Below are positions 37,272 through 49,743 of a stretch of 64,000 nucleotides of DNA, piece after piece. Each line of letters begins with the position of its first letter. The stretch's first letter is position 1. The position numbers and the translations under genes are program-made. The notes beneath the pieces were generated by a model. That model was not told where the DNA came from. It did not search any database and saw nothing but the letters and a program-made list of their open reading frames with translations. The stretch lies in NCBI RefSeq assembly GCF_009696265.1, contig NZ_VUMH01000002.1, forward strand, positions 186,001 through 250,000. Reading direction: 5' to 3'. Source of the DNA: Desulfovibrio porci (lineage in GTDB: Bacteria; Desulfobacterota; Desulfovibrionia; Desulfovibrionales; Desulfovibrionaceae).

Positions 37272-38393
37272 TTAGCCTGCGTGGGCCCGCGCATTCTGCG
37301 CGGACTGGCGGCTCTGGCGAGAGGCGCGCTGCTTGTCGGATTTGCGGTTTTTGTGTTTTTTGCTTCTGACCTCTTTGCTCTGGCGGGCGTGTTTGCCCTG
37401 TTTACGCATTTCAGGCTTGGCCTGGGCATACTGGCGGCCCGCTTCGTGGGCGGTTTTGCGCAGATCCAGACGATAGTTTTCCAGAGGCATCAGCGGCAGG
37501 GCGGCGGCTACGGATACGGCCTGATTGTCGCGAACCTGGAAGCCCGCATCCAGCAGGCGGCAGGCCTCGCTGCCGCGCACGCGCACGTCGGGCGCGCCCA
37601 GAATTACGGCCAGCAGGCGTTTTTCCCCACGGCTGGCCGTGAAGATCAGGTTATAGCCCGAGGCGTTGACCCAGCCCGTTTTCAGGCCGTCCGCGCCGGG
37701 ATACTGGCCGAGCAGGGGGTTTTTGTTCCAGGTGACCCGGCCCTGATGGTTGAGTACATGGGTGTTATGGAATTTGAGCGCCCAAGGGTAGGTTTTCAGA
37801 TAGGCCCGGGCCAGGGTGAGCATGTCGCGGGCCGTGGTGTACTGGTCCCGGGCGGGCAGGCCGTGCGGATTGCAAAACCGGCTGTCGCGCATGCCCAGCA
37901 TGCGGGCCTTGACGTTCATCATGTTCACAAAGGCCGGGGCCGAGCCGCCCACAAATTCGGCCACGGCCATGCTGGCGTCGTTGCCGGAAGACACGGCCAT
38001 GCCCATGAGCAGCTCTTCCAGGGGCACCCGTTCGTTGTTTCTGAGCCCCATGCGTGAACCGCCGGTGCGCGCCGCGGCGCGGCTGACGTCCACCGGGCTG
38101 TCAAAGGCGGCGTGCCCGGCGCTGATGTAATCCAGAGCCAGAAACATGGAGAGCACCTTGGTCAGCGAAGCCGGGGGAATGCGCTCGTCGGCGTTTTGCT
38201 CGAAGAGGATGGCGTCGTTGTCCAGATCATACAGAATGGCCGAGCAGACGCCTACAAAACCGTGGGGCGGCACGGCCGGAGCCGCGACGGCGCGGCCTGT
38301 TCCGAGCGGCGCGGCGGCCAGGCAGAGCAGAAAAACGAAGGACAGCAGGCGGGCCGTGGCCCGGAACGGCAGGGGACGGGAACTGCGTGACAT
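37272..38393 (-). CDS. dacA: D-alanyl-D-alanine carboxypeptidase (PBP5/6 family) with basic tail
   Basis: This 373-residue periplasmic serine peptidase trims peptidoglycan stem peptides. The signal peptide spans residues 1-38 (hydrophobic core LLSFVFLLCLAAAP, AXA-like end VAA). Catalytic motifs are intact: SLTK at 76-79, SGN at 136-138 and KTG at 238-240. In place of the usual PBP5 beta-domain and amphipathic anchor (about 90 residues) it ends in a highly basic, Lys/Arg/Ser/Gln-rich tail from about residue 330 to 373. ATG 38393 is chosen because the signal peptide starts there. Confidence 0.9.
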   Translation of the reverse strand: MSRSSRPLPFRATARLLSFVFLLCLAAAPLGTGRAVAAPAVPPHGFVGVCSAILYDLDNDAILFEQNADERIPPASLTKVLSMFLALDYISAGHAAFDSPVDVSRAAARTGGSRMGLRNNERVPLEELLMGMAVSSGNDASMAVAEFVGGSAPAFVNMMNVKARMLGMRDSRFCNPHGLPARDQYTTARDMLTLARAYLKTYPWALKFHNTHVLNHQGRVTWNKNPLLGQYPGADGLKTGWVNASGYNLIFTASRGEKRLLAVILGAPDVRVRGSEACRLLDAGFQVRDNQAVSVAAALPLMPLENYRLDLRKTAHEAGRQYAQAKPEMRKQGKHARQSKEVRSKKHKNRKSDKQRASRQSRQSAQNARAHAG

Positions 38394-38641
38394 GGCGAAC
38401 CTGTGGTTTCCTCCCGGCGGGATGGGGAGCTGCGGAATTGTTAGACAATGTTTAGATATGCCGTGTCGCCGCCGGGTGCAAGAAAATTTCGCGTTACAGG
38501 GAAATTTGACAGACCGGGCCGGGCGTGCTGTTTTGCCGGGAACGCCGCGCGGCGGAGACGGGGCGATATTCCCGCCGTCGGCTGGCATCGCCCCGGCCGC
38601 CGCACGGCAAGCACGCCTCGCGCGCCGGTAAAGGAGGCTCC
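38394..38641. other. Divergent intergenic region dacA / YdjM-like gene
   Basis: Nothing coding is supported in these 248 bases. The dacA side has GGGAGGAAACC as a distant ribosome site and a short TTGTTAGACAATG inverted repeat (about 38440). The right half is GC-rich. Confidence 0.4.
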
Positions 38642-39193
38642 ATGCCCACTGTATTTTCCCATCCCGCGCCCGTGCTGGCCCTGGCGGCGGCCCTGGGCCC
38701 TCGCGTCGTTCCCCCGCGCCTGCTGCTTTTCGGCGTGTTCTGTGCCGTTCTTCCAGATCTGGATGTGATCGGCTTCAAGCTGGGCATCCGTTACGCGGAC
38801 CTGCTGGGGCACAGGGGCTTTTCCCACTCTCTGCTCTTTGCGCTGCTCCTGGGACTGCTTGGCGCGGCGCTGGCCCCTTGGCTGCGCTGCTCCCGCCCGG
38901 CGGCCTGCGGTGTGGCCCTGGCGGGCGCGGCCAGCCACATTCTGCTGGATGCCATGACCAACGGCGGGCTGGGCGTGGCCGCGCTCTGGCCCTTCGACAC
39001 GGACCGGTATTTTCTGGACTGGCGGCCCATCCGGGTCTCGCCTCTCAATCTGCACGTTTTTTTCGGCAGGAAGGGACTGGAGGTGTTGATTTCGGAGTGG
39101 CGCTGGGTCTGGCTGCCCTGCTTGGCGGCGGGCGCGACGGGCTGGTTGCTGCGCCGCGCTCTGAGCAAAGTTCGGAGGAAGCTCCACCCGTGA
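38642..39193 (+). CDS. YdjM/LexA-regulated-type membrane-bound hydrolase
   Basis: This 183-residue protein has four hydrophobic segments. The family pattern of DUF457 membrane-bound metal-dependent hydrolases is present: MPTVFSHPAPVLALA (first His), VLPDLDVIGFKLG (Asp pair), GHRGFSHSL (His/Ser-His) and HILLDAMTNGG (His-Asp). AAAGGAGGCTCC precedes ATG 38642. Substrate is unknown; it stands alone. Confidence 0.82.
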   Translation: MPTVFSHPAPVLALAAALGPRVVPPRLLLFGVFCAVLPDLDVIGFKLGIRYADLLGHRGFSHSLLFALLLGLLGAALAPWLRCSRPAACGVALAGAASHILLDAMTNGGLGVAALWPFDTDRYFLDWRPIRVSPLNLHVFFGRKGLEVLISEWRWVWLPCLAAGATGWLLRRALSKVRRKLHP

Positions 39194-39269
39194 GGCTTGC
39201 TGTCCCCGGACCCGCCGGGTGCCGGATTCCGGTTTTGCGCCGCGCAAAGCGGGCTTTGTCATTAATCTG

Positions 39270-39295
39270 AAAGGCCGCCCCGAAGGGCGGCCTTT
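39270..39295. terminator. Bidirectional terminator between the YdjM-like gene and ackA
   Basis: AAAGGCCGCCC (39270-39280) pairs with GGGCGGCCTTT (39285-39295) around a CGAA tetraloop. It is flanked by A/T on both sides and lies between converging genes. Confidence 0.85.
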
Positions 39296-39321
39296 ATCCG
39301 CGCTTTCCGTAAAGGGCGCGC

Positions 39322-40533
39322 TTATTTGCCCAGCACTTCCAGCGTGGCCAGGGCGATCTGCAATTCTTCGTTGGTGGGAATGATCAGCACCGGAATCTTG
39401 CCGTCCGGCAGAGAGATTGTCCGCGCGCCGGGCTTGCGGGTGCCGTTTTCCTTGAGGTCCAGCTTGATGCCGAAGCTCTCCAGGCCGTCGCAGACGGCGG
39501 CGCGCACGATGTCGTCATTTTCGCCGATGCCCGCGGTGAAGACCAGGGCGTCCACCTTGCCGTCCAGCAGGAAGATGTAGGAACCCAAGGTCTTTTTGAT
39601 GCTGCGCACCAGCATTTGCAGGGCCAGGGCCGCGCGTTTGTCGCCCTTTTCCACCTGGGCATGCACGTCGCGCATGTCCGTATAACCGCACAGACCCAGC
39701 AGGCCGGACTTCTTGTTCATCAGGGTGTCGGCTTCGGCCGGGGAAAGGCTTTTCTTTTCCATCACAAAGGGCACGATGGCCGGGTCAATGCTGCCGCAGC
39801 GCGTGCCCATGATCAGGCCTTCCAGGGGGGTCAGGCCCATGCTGGTGTCAAAGCACTTGCCGTCCCTGACGCAGCTCATGGACGAGCCGTTGCCCAGATG
39901 CATGGTGATGGAGCGCAGTTCGTTAAGGGGTTTGCCCAGGTATTCCGCCGTCTTGCGGGCGATGTACTTGTGCGAGGTGCCGTGGAAGCCGTAGCGGCGG
40001 ATCTTGAGTTCCTCGTACAGCTCGTAGGGCAGGGCGTACATATAGGCTTCCGGGGGCATGCCCATGCCGAATTCCGTGTCGAAGACGGCCACGTTGGGCA
40101 CGCCGGGGAAGAGCTTTTCCGCCACTTCAATGCCCATGAGGTTGGCCGGGTTGTGCAGAGGGCCGAGCAGGAAGCAGTCCTTGATGATGTCCTTGACGTG
40201 GCTGTCCACCAGCACCGGGTCCGTGATGGATTCGCCGCCGTGCAGCACGCGGTGGCCGATGGCGAAGATTTCGCCCTTGTCCTTGATCACGCCGACCTCG
40301 GGGTCGGTCAGCAGGGCGATGACCAGTTCCATGGCCTCCACATGGGTGGGGAAGGCCGCCTCGCGGACCAGCTTGCTCTCCTTGTCCGTGTCAGGCGCGA
40401 TTTTGTGGGTCAGGCGGCCGCTGGTCTGGCCGATGCGCTCGGCAAGACCGGAACAGAGCACGCTCTGCGTGTCCATTTCCAGAAGCTGATATTTGCACGA
40501 CGAGGAACCCGCGTTGATCACCAGTACTTTCAT
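39322..40533 (-). CDS. ackA: Acetate kinase
   Basis: AckA (403 residues) makes ATP from acetyl phosphate in substrate-level phosphorylation. The phosphate loop NAGSSSCKYQ opens the protein. The catalytic RYGFHGTSH, the adenosine-binding HLGNGSS, the GLTPLEGLIMGTRCG ring and FTAGIGEN follow. AAGGACGGCAT precedes ATG 40533. It forms the last step of the por-pta-ackA series. The 99-base gap from pta has no terminator I can defend. Confidence 0.97.
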   Translation of the reverse strand: MKVLVINAGSSSCKYQLLEMDTQSVLCSGLAERIGQTSGRLTHKIAPDTDKESKLVREAAFPTHVEAMELVIALLTDPEVGVIKDKGEIFAIGHRVLHGGESITDPVLVDSHVKDIIKDCFLLGPLHNPANLMGIEVAEKLFPGVPNVAVFDTEFGMGMPPEAYMYALPYELYEELKIRRYGFHGTSHKYIARKTAEYLGKPLNELRSITMHLGNGSSMSCVRDGKCFDTSMGLTPLEGLIMGTRCGSIDPAIVPFVMEKKSLSPAEADTLMNKKSGLLGLCGYTDMRDVHAQVEKGDKRAALALQMLVRSIKKTLGSYIFLLDGKVDALVFTAGIGENDDIVRAAVCDGLESFGIKLDLKENGTRKPGARTISLPDGKIPVLIIPTNEELQIALATLEVLGK

Positions 40534-40632
40534 ATGCCGTCCTTTTTCCTGCCTTGGTGTTGAGGGGAAAATGCCCGTGCGGAAGAGCTTCAGCCTTCCC
40601 GCCCCGGACATTTTTTAGAGCAGATTGCTTTT

Positions 40633-42744
40633 TTACTTCTTGCCGTTTTTTTCCGCCGCGGCCTGCACGGCGGTGATGGCCACCGTATTGACGATGTCCG
40701 GCACGGTGCAGCCGCGCGAGAGGTCGTTGACCGGCTTGTTCAGGCCCTGAAGCACCGGGCCGATGGCCACGGCCTGGGCGGCGCGCTGCACGGCTTTGTA
40801 GGTATTGTTGCCGGTGTTCAGATCCGGGAAGATGAACACCGTGGCCTTGCCGGCCACCTTGCTGTCGGGCAGTTTGGTCTTGGCCACCGTGGGATCAATG
40901 GCCGCGTCGTACTGGAGGGGGCCTTCCAGGGCCAGATCCGGGGCCATTTCCTTGGCGATCCTGGTGGCTTCCACCACCACGTCCACGTCCGCGCCCTTGC
41001 CCGAGGTGCCGGTGGAGTAGGACAGCATGGCCACGCGCGGCTCAATGCCGAAGACTTCGGCGGTGTGGGCCGAGGCCACGGCGATTTCCGCCAGCTGCTG
41101 GGCCGTGGGATTGGGGTTCACCGCGCAGTCGCCGAAGGCAAGCACGCGGTCCTTGAGGCACATCAGGAAGACCGAGGACACCACGGAATAGCCCGGCTTG
41201 GTCTTGACGAACTCGAAGGCCGGGCGGATGGTGTGGGCCGTGGTGTTCACCGCGCCGGAAACCATGCCGTCGGCGTCGTCCTTCTTGACCATCATGGTGG
41301 CGTAGTAGGTGGCGTCGCTCATCACGTCGCGGGCGTGTTCCAGGGTAATGCCCTTGGCCTTGCGCAGTTCGTAATAGGTCTGGGCGTAGTCGTCGAACTT
41401 GGGCGATTGCACCGGGTCGATGAGCGTGGCCCCGCTGATTTCCAGGCCCAGTTCGCTGGCCTTCTGGCGGATGGCGTTCACATTGCCCAGCAGGGTGATG
41501 TCGGCCACTTCGCGGCGCAGCAGGATGTCCGTGGCGCGCAGAATGCGCTCCTCTTCGCCTTCAGCCAGCACGATGCGCATTTTGGCGCTCTTGGCCCGCT
41601 CGATGAGTTCGAATTCGAACATCATGGGGGTCATGCGGCCGCTGCGTTTGCAGACCAGGCGGCTGGCGATTTCCTTGCCGTTGACGTGGTGCTCGTAGAG
41701 GCCCAGCACCGTATTGATCTTGCGCATGTCGCCGGGTTCGATGAGGCCGTAGACCTCCTGCAGGGCCGTGATGGTCCGGTAGGTGTGGTACTCGGTAAGC
41801 AGGATGGGCAGGGGCGCGCCGGTCCAGCCCTCAATGAGCTTGCAGACTTCTTCCGGCGGGCGCAGGCCGCCGGTGAGCAGCACGCCCGCGATGTCCGGCT
41901 TGGCCGAGGACAGGCGCGAGGCGATGGCCGCCAGCAGGATGTCCGTGCGGTCGCCTGGCGAGATGATCAGTTGGTCCTTGGCGATGTAGCGGAGAAAATT
42001 GTCCACGTGCATGGCCGCCACCAGGTAGTCGCCCACCAGTGTGTCCATGCGGTTTTCGCCGAAGAGCACCTCGGCGTTGAGGCCTTTTTTCACGTCGCCC
42101 ATGGTGGCCCGGCCGATGGTGGGGTCATTGGGCACGGCGTAGATCAGCGCCGGGCGGCCGTCCTCGCCGAACTGGTCGCGCAGTTCGTCCAGGTCGGTCT
42201 GGGAAAGGTGGCTGCGGTTGATGATGGTGGCCACCACGTCCAGGGAGTAGGGTCCCAGGCTGTCCATGGTCATTTGCAGGGACTGGCGGATTTCTTCGGA
42301 GCTGGCCTCGTCGCCGCTGGTCACCAGCATGACCGGGCAGCCCAGATTGGCCGCGATTTCGGCGTTGAGCTCGAATTCGAAGATCGGGTCCTTGCCCAGG
42401 AAGTCCGTGCCCACGCAGAGCACGAAGTCGTGCTCCAGAAGGATTTTTTTGAACTTCTGGATGATGTTTTCCAGCAGCAGGTTGCGCGAGCCCTGATTGA
42501 TGATTTCACGCGCCTCGGCATGGGTGTAGGCGAAGGTGTCGGCATAGTCCATGCCGATCTTGAAATGCTCGAGCATGAGGTTGATGTCCGGATCGCGGTC
42601 ATCCAGCTGCGGCTCGTTGATGATGGGCCGGAAGAAGGCCACATTGCGCATGTGGCGGCTGAGCATCTGCATGGTACCCAGGGCGATGGCGCTTTTGCCC
42701 GTCAGCGGCCCCGTGGCCGTGACATAGAGTGCGTTGTGCTTCAT
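40633..42744 (-). CDS. pta: Phosphate acetyltransferase (long form)
   Basis: This 703-residue Pta converts acetyl-CoA and phosphate to acetyl phosphate. The N-terminal BioD-like P-loop domain (VTATGPLTGKSAIALG, residues 8-23) is present, as is the DRTGG-type middle domain. The C-terminal PTA/PTB catalytic half (about 385-703) has AEGEEERIL, DADGMVSGA and STGTSGKGADVDVV. AAGGAGTTCCT sets the start at 42744. It is 213 bases behind por, across a very strong hairpin, and 99 bases ahead of ackA. Confidence 0.96.
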   Translation of the reverse strand: MKHNALYVTATGPLTGKSAIALGTMQMLSRHMRNVAFFRPIINEPQLDDRDPDINLMLEHFKIGMDYADTFAYTHAEAREIINQGSRNLLLENIIQKFKKILLEHDFVLCVGTDFLGKDPIFEFELNAEIAANLGCPVMLVTSGDEASSEEIRQSLQMTMDSLGPYSLDVVATIINRSHLSQTDLDELRDQFGEDGRPALIYAVPNDPTIGRATMGDVKKGLNAEVLFGENRMDTLVGDYLVAAMHVDNFLRYIAKDQLIISPGDRTDILLAAIASRLSSAKPDIAGVLLTGGLRPPEEVCKLIEGWTGAPLPILLTEYHTYRTITALQEVYGLIEPGDMRKINTVLGLYEHHVNGKEIASRLVCKRSGRMTPMMFEFELIERAKSAKMRIVLAEGEEERILRATDILLRREVADITLLGNVNAIRQKASELGLEISGATLIDPVQSPKFDDYAQTYYELRKAKGITLEHARDVMSDATYYATMMVKKDDADGMVSGAVNTTAHTIRPAFEFVKTKPGYSVVSSVFLMCLKDRVLAFGDCAVNPNPTAQQLAEIAVASAHTAEVFGIEPRVAMLSYSTGTSGKGADVDVVVEATRIAKEMAPDLALEGPLQYDAAIDPTVAKTKLPDSKVAGKATVFIFPDLNTGNNTYKAVQRAAQAVAIGPVLQGLNKPVNDLSRGCTVPDIVNTVAITAVQAAAEKNGKK

Positions 42745-42900
42745 AGGAACTCCTTGGCCGGTGTTGGATGCCGGCGGCGGGGCGCTGCCGTCGTCGGCCG
42801 TGCCGGACCCCGTGATGTGAAAAGGGGCGCGGCTTTTCTGCCGCGCCCTGTCTGTGCCATATACCGCAACGCCGCCCGCCACGGGCCGCGCTTCGTGCAT

Positions 42901-42944
42901 GCCGGTCGCGCGTCCGGCGGGCTGGCCCCGGACGCGCGACCGGC
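42901..42944. terminator. 17-base perfect hairpin between por and pta
   Basis: The arm at 42901-42917 pairs without mismatch with 42928-42944 across a 10-base loop. It lies 14 bases after the por stop. There is no T-run on the minus side (CATGC follows the stem). It is therefore either a poor terminator or an RNA-stabilising or processing hairpin separating por from pta-ackA. Confidence 0.6.
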
Positions 42945-42957
42945 TCTTTGTACCTTG

Positions 42958-47128
<4,171 letters not shown>

Positions 47129-48529
47129 CTAACTGATCTGGCCGAAAAGTTCATTGAGCGCCTCGGTCATGGAAGGATGGGTGTAAATCATGTCGCGCAG
47201 AAAGGCGGCGTCCCGTCCGGCGCGCATGGCGGCGGTGACCGTGTTGATCATTTCCCCGGCGTCCGCGCAGTGCAGCGCGCAGCCGAGAATCTCGCCGTTC
47301 GCCGCATCCGTCACGGCCTTGAGCATGCCGCTGGTTTCGCCCAGCAGGCGCGCGCGGGGAATGGCCGCCGCGGGCAGCCGGGCAACCTTGATCTTCCGGC
47401 CCAGGGCACGGGCCTCTTCTTCGCTCAGGCCCACGCGGGCCAGGGGCGGGTCCATGAACACGGCGTAGGCCACGGGGCCGCGATTGGCGATGTCGCGTTT
47501 GCCTTCGCCCCAGAGCGCGTCCCGCACGATGCGGAAGTCGTCCAGGGAAATATAGGTGAACTGCAGACCGCCCTTGACATCGCCCAGAGCCCGGATATGC
47601 GGCTGGGAGGTGCACAGCTGCCCGTCCACGGCAATGGCCCCCTGCTCGTCCAGGCGGACCCCGGCGGCTTCCAGGTTGAGTTCCCGGGTCAGCGGCCGCC
47701 GTCCGGTGGCCAGCAGCACGGCGTCGGCCCTGAAGATGCGTTCCTCTTCCGCGCCCCCCGGCATGCTCATCAGGCAGCGCAGCTCGGTACGCGTCGTGCC
47801 GTCTTCGTTCACATCGCGCACCGCCTGGGCGCTGACGCCCAGATATATGCGCACACCGCGCGCCTCCAGAGCCGCGCGCACGCTCTGGGCCACATCCTCG
47901 TCCTCGCGCGGCAGAAAGCGCCGTCCGTACTCCAGCATGGTCACGCGGGAGCCGAATTCCGCATACATGGAGGCCATTTCCAGGGCGATGTAGCCCGCGC
48001 CCAGAATCACCAGCTCGCGCGGCAGACGCTTCAGGTCCAGCAGACTGGCGCTGGTGTGGATGTTGGCGCTTTCGGCCAGGCCCTCAATGGGCGGAATCAC
48101 GCTGTACGCGCCGGTGTTGATGTAGATGTTCTCGCCGGCCAGCCGTTCCGCATGCCCGTCGGCAAAACGCACTTCCACTTCGTGAGGCGAAACAAAAGAG
48201 GCCTGGCCCGTGAGCACGGCCACGCCCTTGCCGGTCAGCATTTCCAGATTTTTTTGGCGCAAAAAACCGGTGACTTCGTCCTTGCGGGCCACGGCGCAGG
48301 CGTAGTCAGCGGCTTTTTGGGCGAAGTCGCGTTCCTCGCGTCCGGAAAGCAGTTTGGCCTCGTGCGCCAGGGTTTTGGTGGGAATGCAGGCGATGTTGAT
48401 GCAGGTGCCGCCGTACATCCGGTCCGATTTTTCGATCATGGCCACACGCCGACCCTTGTCGGCCAGCGCGGCGGCGATGGTTTTGCCGCCCTTCCCGAAG
48501 CCGATGATGATGTCGTCAAAGTTTCGCAT
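47129..48529 (-). CDS. RclA-like flavin disulfide oxidoreductase
   Basis: This 466-residue class I pyridine nucleotide-disulfide reductase has N-terminal FAD binding IIGFGKGGKTIAAAL, the redox pair Cys43 and Cys48 in GGTCINIACIPTKTL, and NAD binding LVILGAGYIALEMA. The C-terminal dimer domain has YTHPSMTEALNEL, but the usual His-Glu base pair is read as HPSMTE. The N-terminus follows E. coli RclA, the copper/hypochlorite-linked reductase, more closely than lipoamide dehydrogenase. It is the second gene after the exported rhodanese, facing a TetR regulator. Confidence 0.85.
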   Translation of the reverse strand: MRNFDDIIIGFGKGGKTIAAALADKGRRVAMIEKSDRMYGGTCINIACIPTKTLAHEAKLLSGREERDFAQKAADYACAVARKDEVTGFLRQKNLEMLTGKGVAVLTGQASFVSPHEVEVRFADGHAERLAGENIYINTGAYSVIPPIEGLAESANIHTSASLLDLKRLPRELVILGAGYIALEMASMYAEFGSRVTMLEYGRRFLPREDEDVAQSVRAALEARGVRIYLGVSAQAVRDVNEDGTTRTELRCLMSMPGGAEEERIFRADAVLLATGRRPLTRELNLEAAGVRLDEQGAIAVDGQLCTSQPHIRALGDVKGGLQFTYISLDDFRIVRDALWGEGKRDIANRGPVAYAVFMDPPLARVGLSEEEARALGRKIKVARLPAAAIPRARLLGETSGMLKAVTDAANGEILGCALHCADAGEMINTVTAAMRAGRDAAFLRDMIYTHPSMTEALNELFGQIS

Positions 48530-48575
48530 GTTCTATCCTTCCGGACGGCACGGCCGCCCGCTTATTACTGTATAA

Positions 48576-48992
48576 TCAGTGGAACATGTAGGCGCCGTCG
48601 GCCCGATACTCGGGCGCGCCGTCCAGATACCAGAGAGCCTGTTGCGCGGGGCGGGCCTTGCGGATCATCTCATAGGCATAGCTGGCCCGGCGGCCGGTAC
48701 GGCAGACGAAAAGCACGGGTTTGTCCATAGGCACTTCCTCCAGACGCGCGGGCAGTTCCTCCACCGGCAGCGACAGGGCGCCGGGCACATGGCCCTGAGA
48801 GAATTCGCCGGGGGTGCGCACGTCAATGATCACCAGATTTTTGTCCAGACTGTCGATAAGGGCCTGGGTGGCCTGCGCTTTAAGCGCGCCTTTGGCGGGC
48901 AGATCGGCGCGCGCGGCGGCGGGAACGCCGGAAAACAACAGGGCGGCGAACAGAAAGAGCGGAAGCAGGGCGGCGGAGCGGATATTTTTCAT
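48576..48992 (-). CDS. Exported single-domain rhodanese
   Basis: This 138-residue protein has an N-terminal signal peptide (MKNIRSAALLPLFLFAALLFSG, AXA end AARA near residue 29) and one rhodanese domain. The latter has DVRTPGEFSQGHVPGA, and the active-site loop CRTGRRA places the catalytic Cys near the end. It would handle sulfane sulfur in the periplasm. A GTG 12 bases upstream is an alternative start. It is 46 bases ahead of the RclA-like gene, which it probably shares an operon with. Confidence 0.85.
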   Translation of the reverse strand: MKNIRSAALLPLFLFAALLFSGVPAAARADLPAKGALKAQATQALIDSLDKNLVIIDVRTPGEFSQGHVPGALSLPVEELPARLEEVPMDKPVLFVCRTGRRASYAYEMIRKARPAQQALWYLDGAPEYRADGAYMFH

Positions 48993-49041
48993 GGTGTCAC
49001 TCACGGGTTGAGGTGGACGAAATGAAAAAGCGGATTAATTA

Positions 49042-49057
49042 TTTAACGATTGTTAAA
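49042..49057. promoter_or_regulatory. Palindromic operator between the rhodanese and tetR genes
   Basis: TTTAACGATTGTTAAA is a perfect 6-base dyad around GATT in the short divergent promoter region, 50-72 bases from each start. It is the best candidate for the binding site of the adjacent TetR protein. Confidence 0.6.
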
Positions 49058-49113
49058 AAACTAAAAAACGCTATGCTTGTCAAGCGATATTTTCACGCGC
49101 AAGGAGCATGATC

Positions 49114-49743
49114 ATGGGAAGACCGCCGCTGCATGACGACGCCAGACTTAAACAGGACATGGTGAACTGCCTCTGGCAGCTGGGCTTCGACGCGCCCATC
49201 AGCGCCGTGGTGGAGAGCACCGGGGCCAAGGCCGCCAGCCTGTACGCCCGCTTCGGCAGCAAAAAGGGCATGCTGCTGGCCGCCCTGGACGCCTACGCCG
49301 AAGAACATCTGGCGGATCTGCAGCGTCTGCTGCACGGCATGCCGCCGGGACAGGCGCGGATCAGGGCCGTGCTGGAAAAGGCCATCGAATGTTTTGACGA
49401 CCCCCTGCACCGGGGCTGTTTTCTGGTCAATGGCGTGCTGGAAGCCAATGCCGGCGAACCGGAGTTCGCCGAACGACTCCGGAAGCATATGGGCGACATC
49501 CGCACGGAACTGAGTTGGGCGCTGGCCGAAACTCCAGGGCTGTCCCGCGTTTTCAGCATTGAGGGGGCCGCCTGGTTTTTGCAGGCCCAGATCTGGGGGC
49601 TCAAGGTCATGGCCCGGCTCAATCCCCGGCGAGAACTGGGGCAGCGCCTGGTGGAACAGGCCATGTTCGCCCTGTTCGGGCCGGAGGCCGTGAAGGACGG
49701 TCCGGCAGGCGCGGCGGAAGGGGACGCCGCCGCTACGGAGTAA
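49114..49743 (+). CDS. TetR-family transcriptional regulator
   Basis: This 209-residue one-component regulator has an N-terminal HTH (GRPPLHDDARLKQDMVNCLWQLG ... SLYARFGSKKGML) at residues 2-58 and a helical C-terminal ligand domain. Cys residues at about 87 and 93 in ECFDDPLHRGCFL form a possible redox pair, which suits a regulator facing a rhodanese/RclA pair. The start at 49114 is chosen because AAGGAG is 7 bases upstream; ATG 49108 is too close. It converges on the ankyrin gene with an 11-base overlap of ends. Confidence 0.88.
   Translation: MGRPPLHDDARLKQDMVNCLWQLGFDAPISAVVESTGAKAASLYARFGSKKGMLLAALDAYAEEHLADLQRLLHGMPPGQARIRAVLEKAIECFDDPLHRGCFLVNGVLEANAGEPEFAERLRKHMGDIRTELSWALAETPGLSRVFSIEGAAWFLQAQIWGLKVMARLNPRRELGQRLVEQAMFALFGPEAVKDGPAGAAEGDAAATE

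Noticed and set aside
40616..40634. Another copy of the dispersed palindrome between pta and ackA (AGAGCAGATTGC)
   Set aside because: Only half of the pattern is present and it lacks the TTTCA core; left out of the family.
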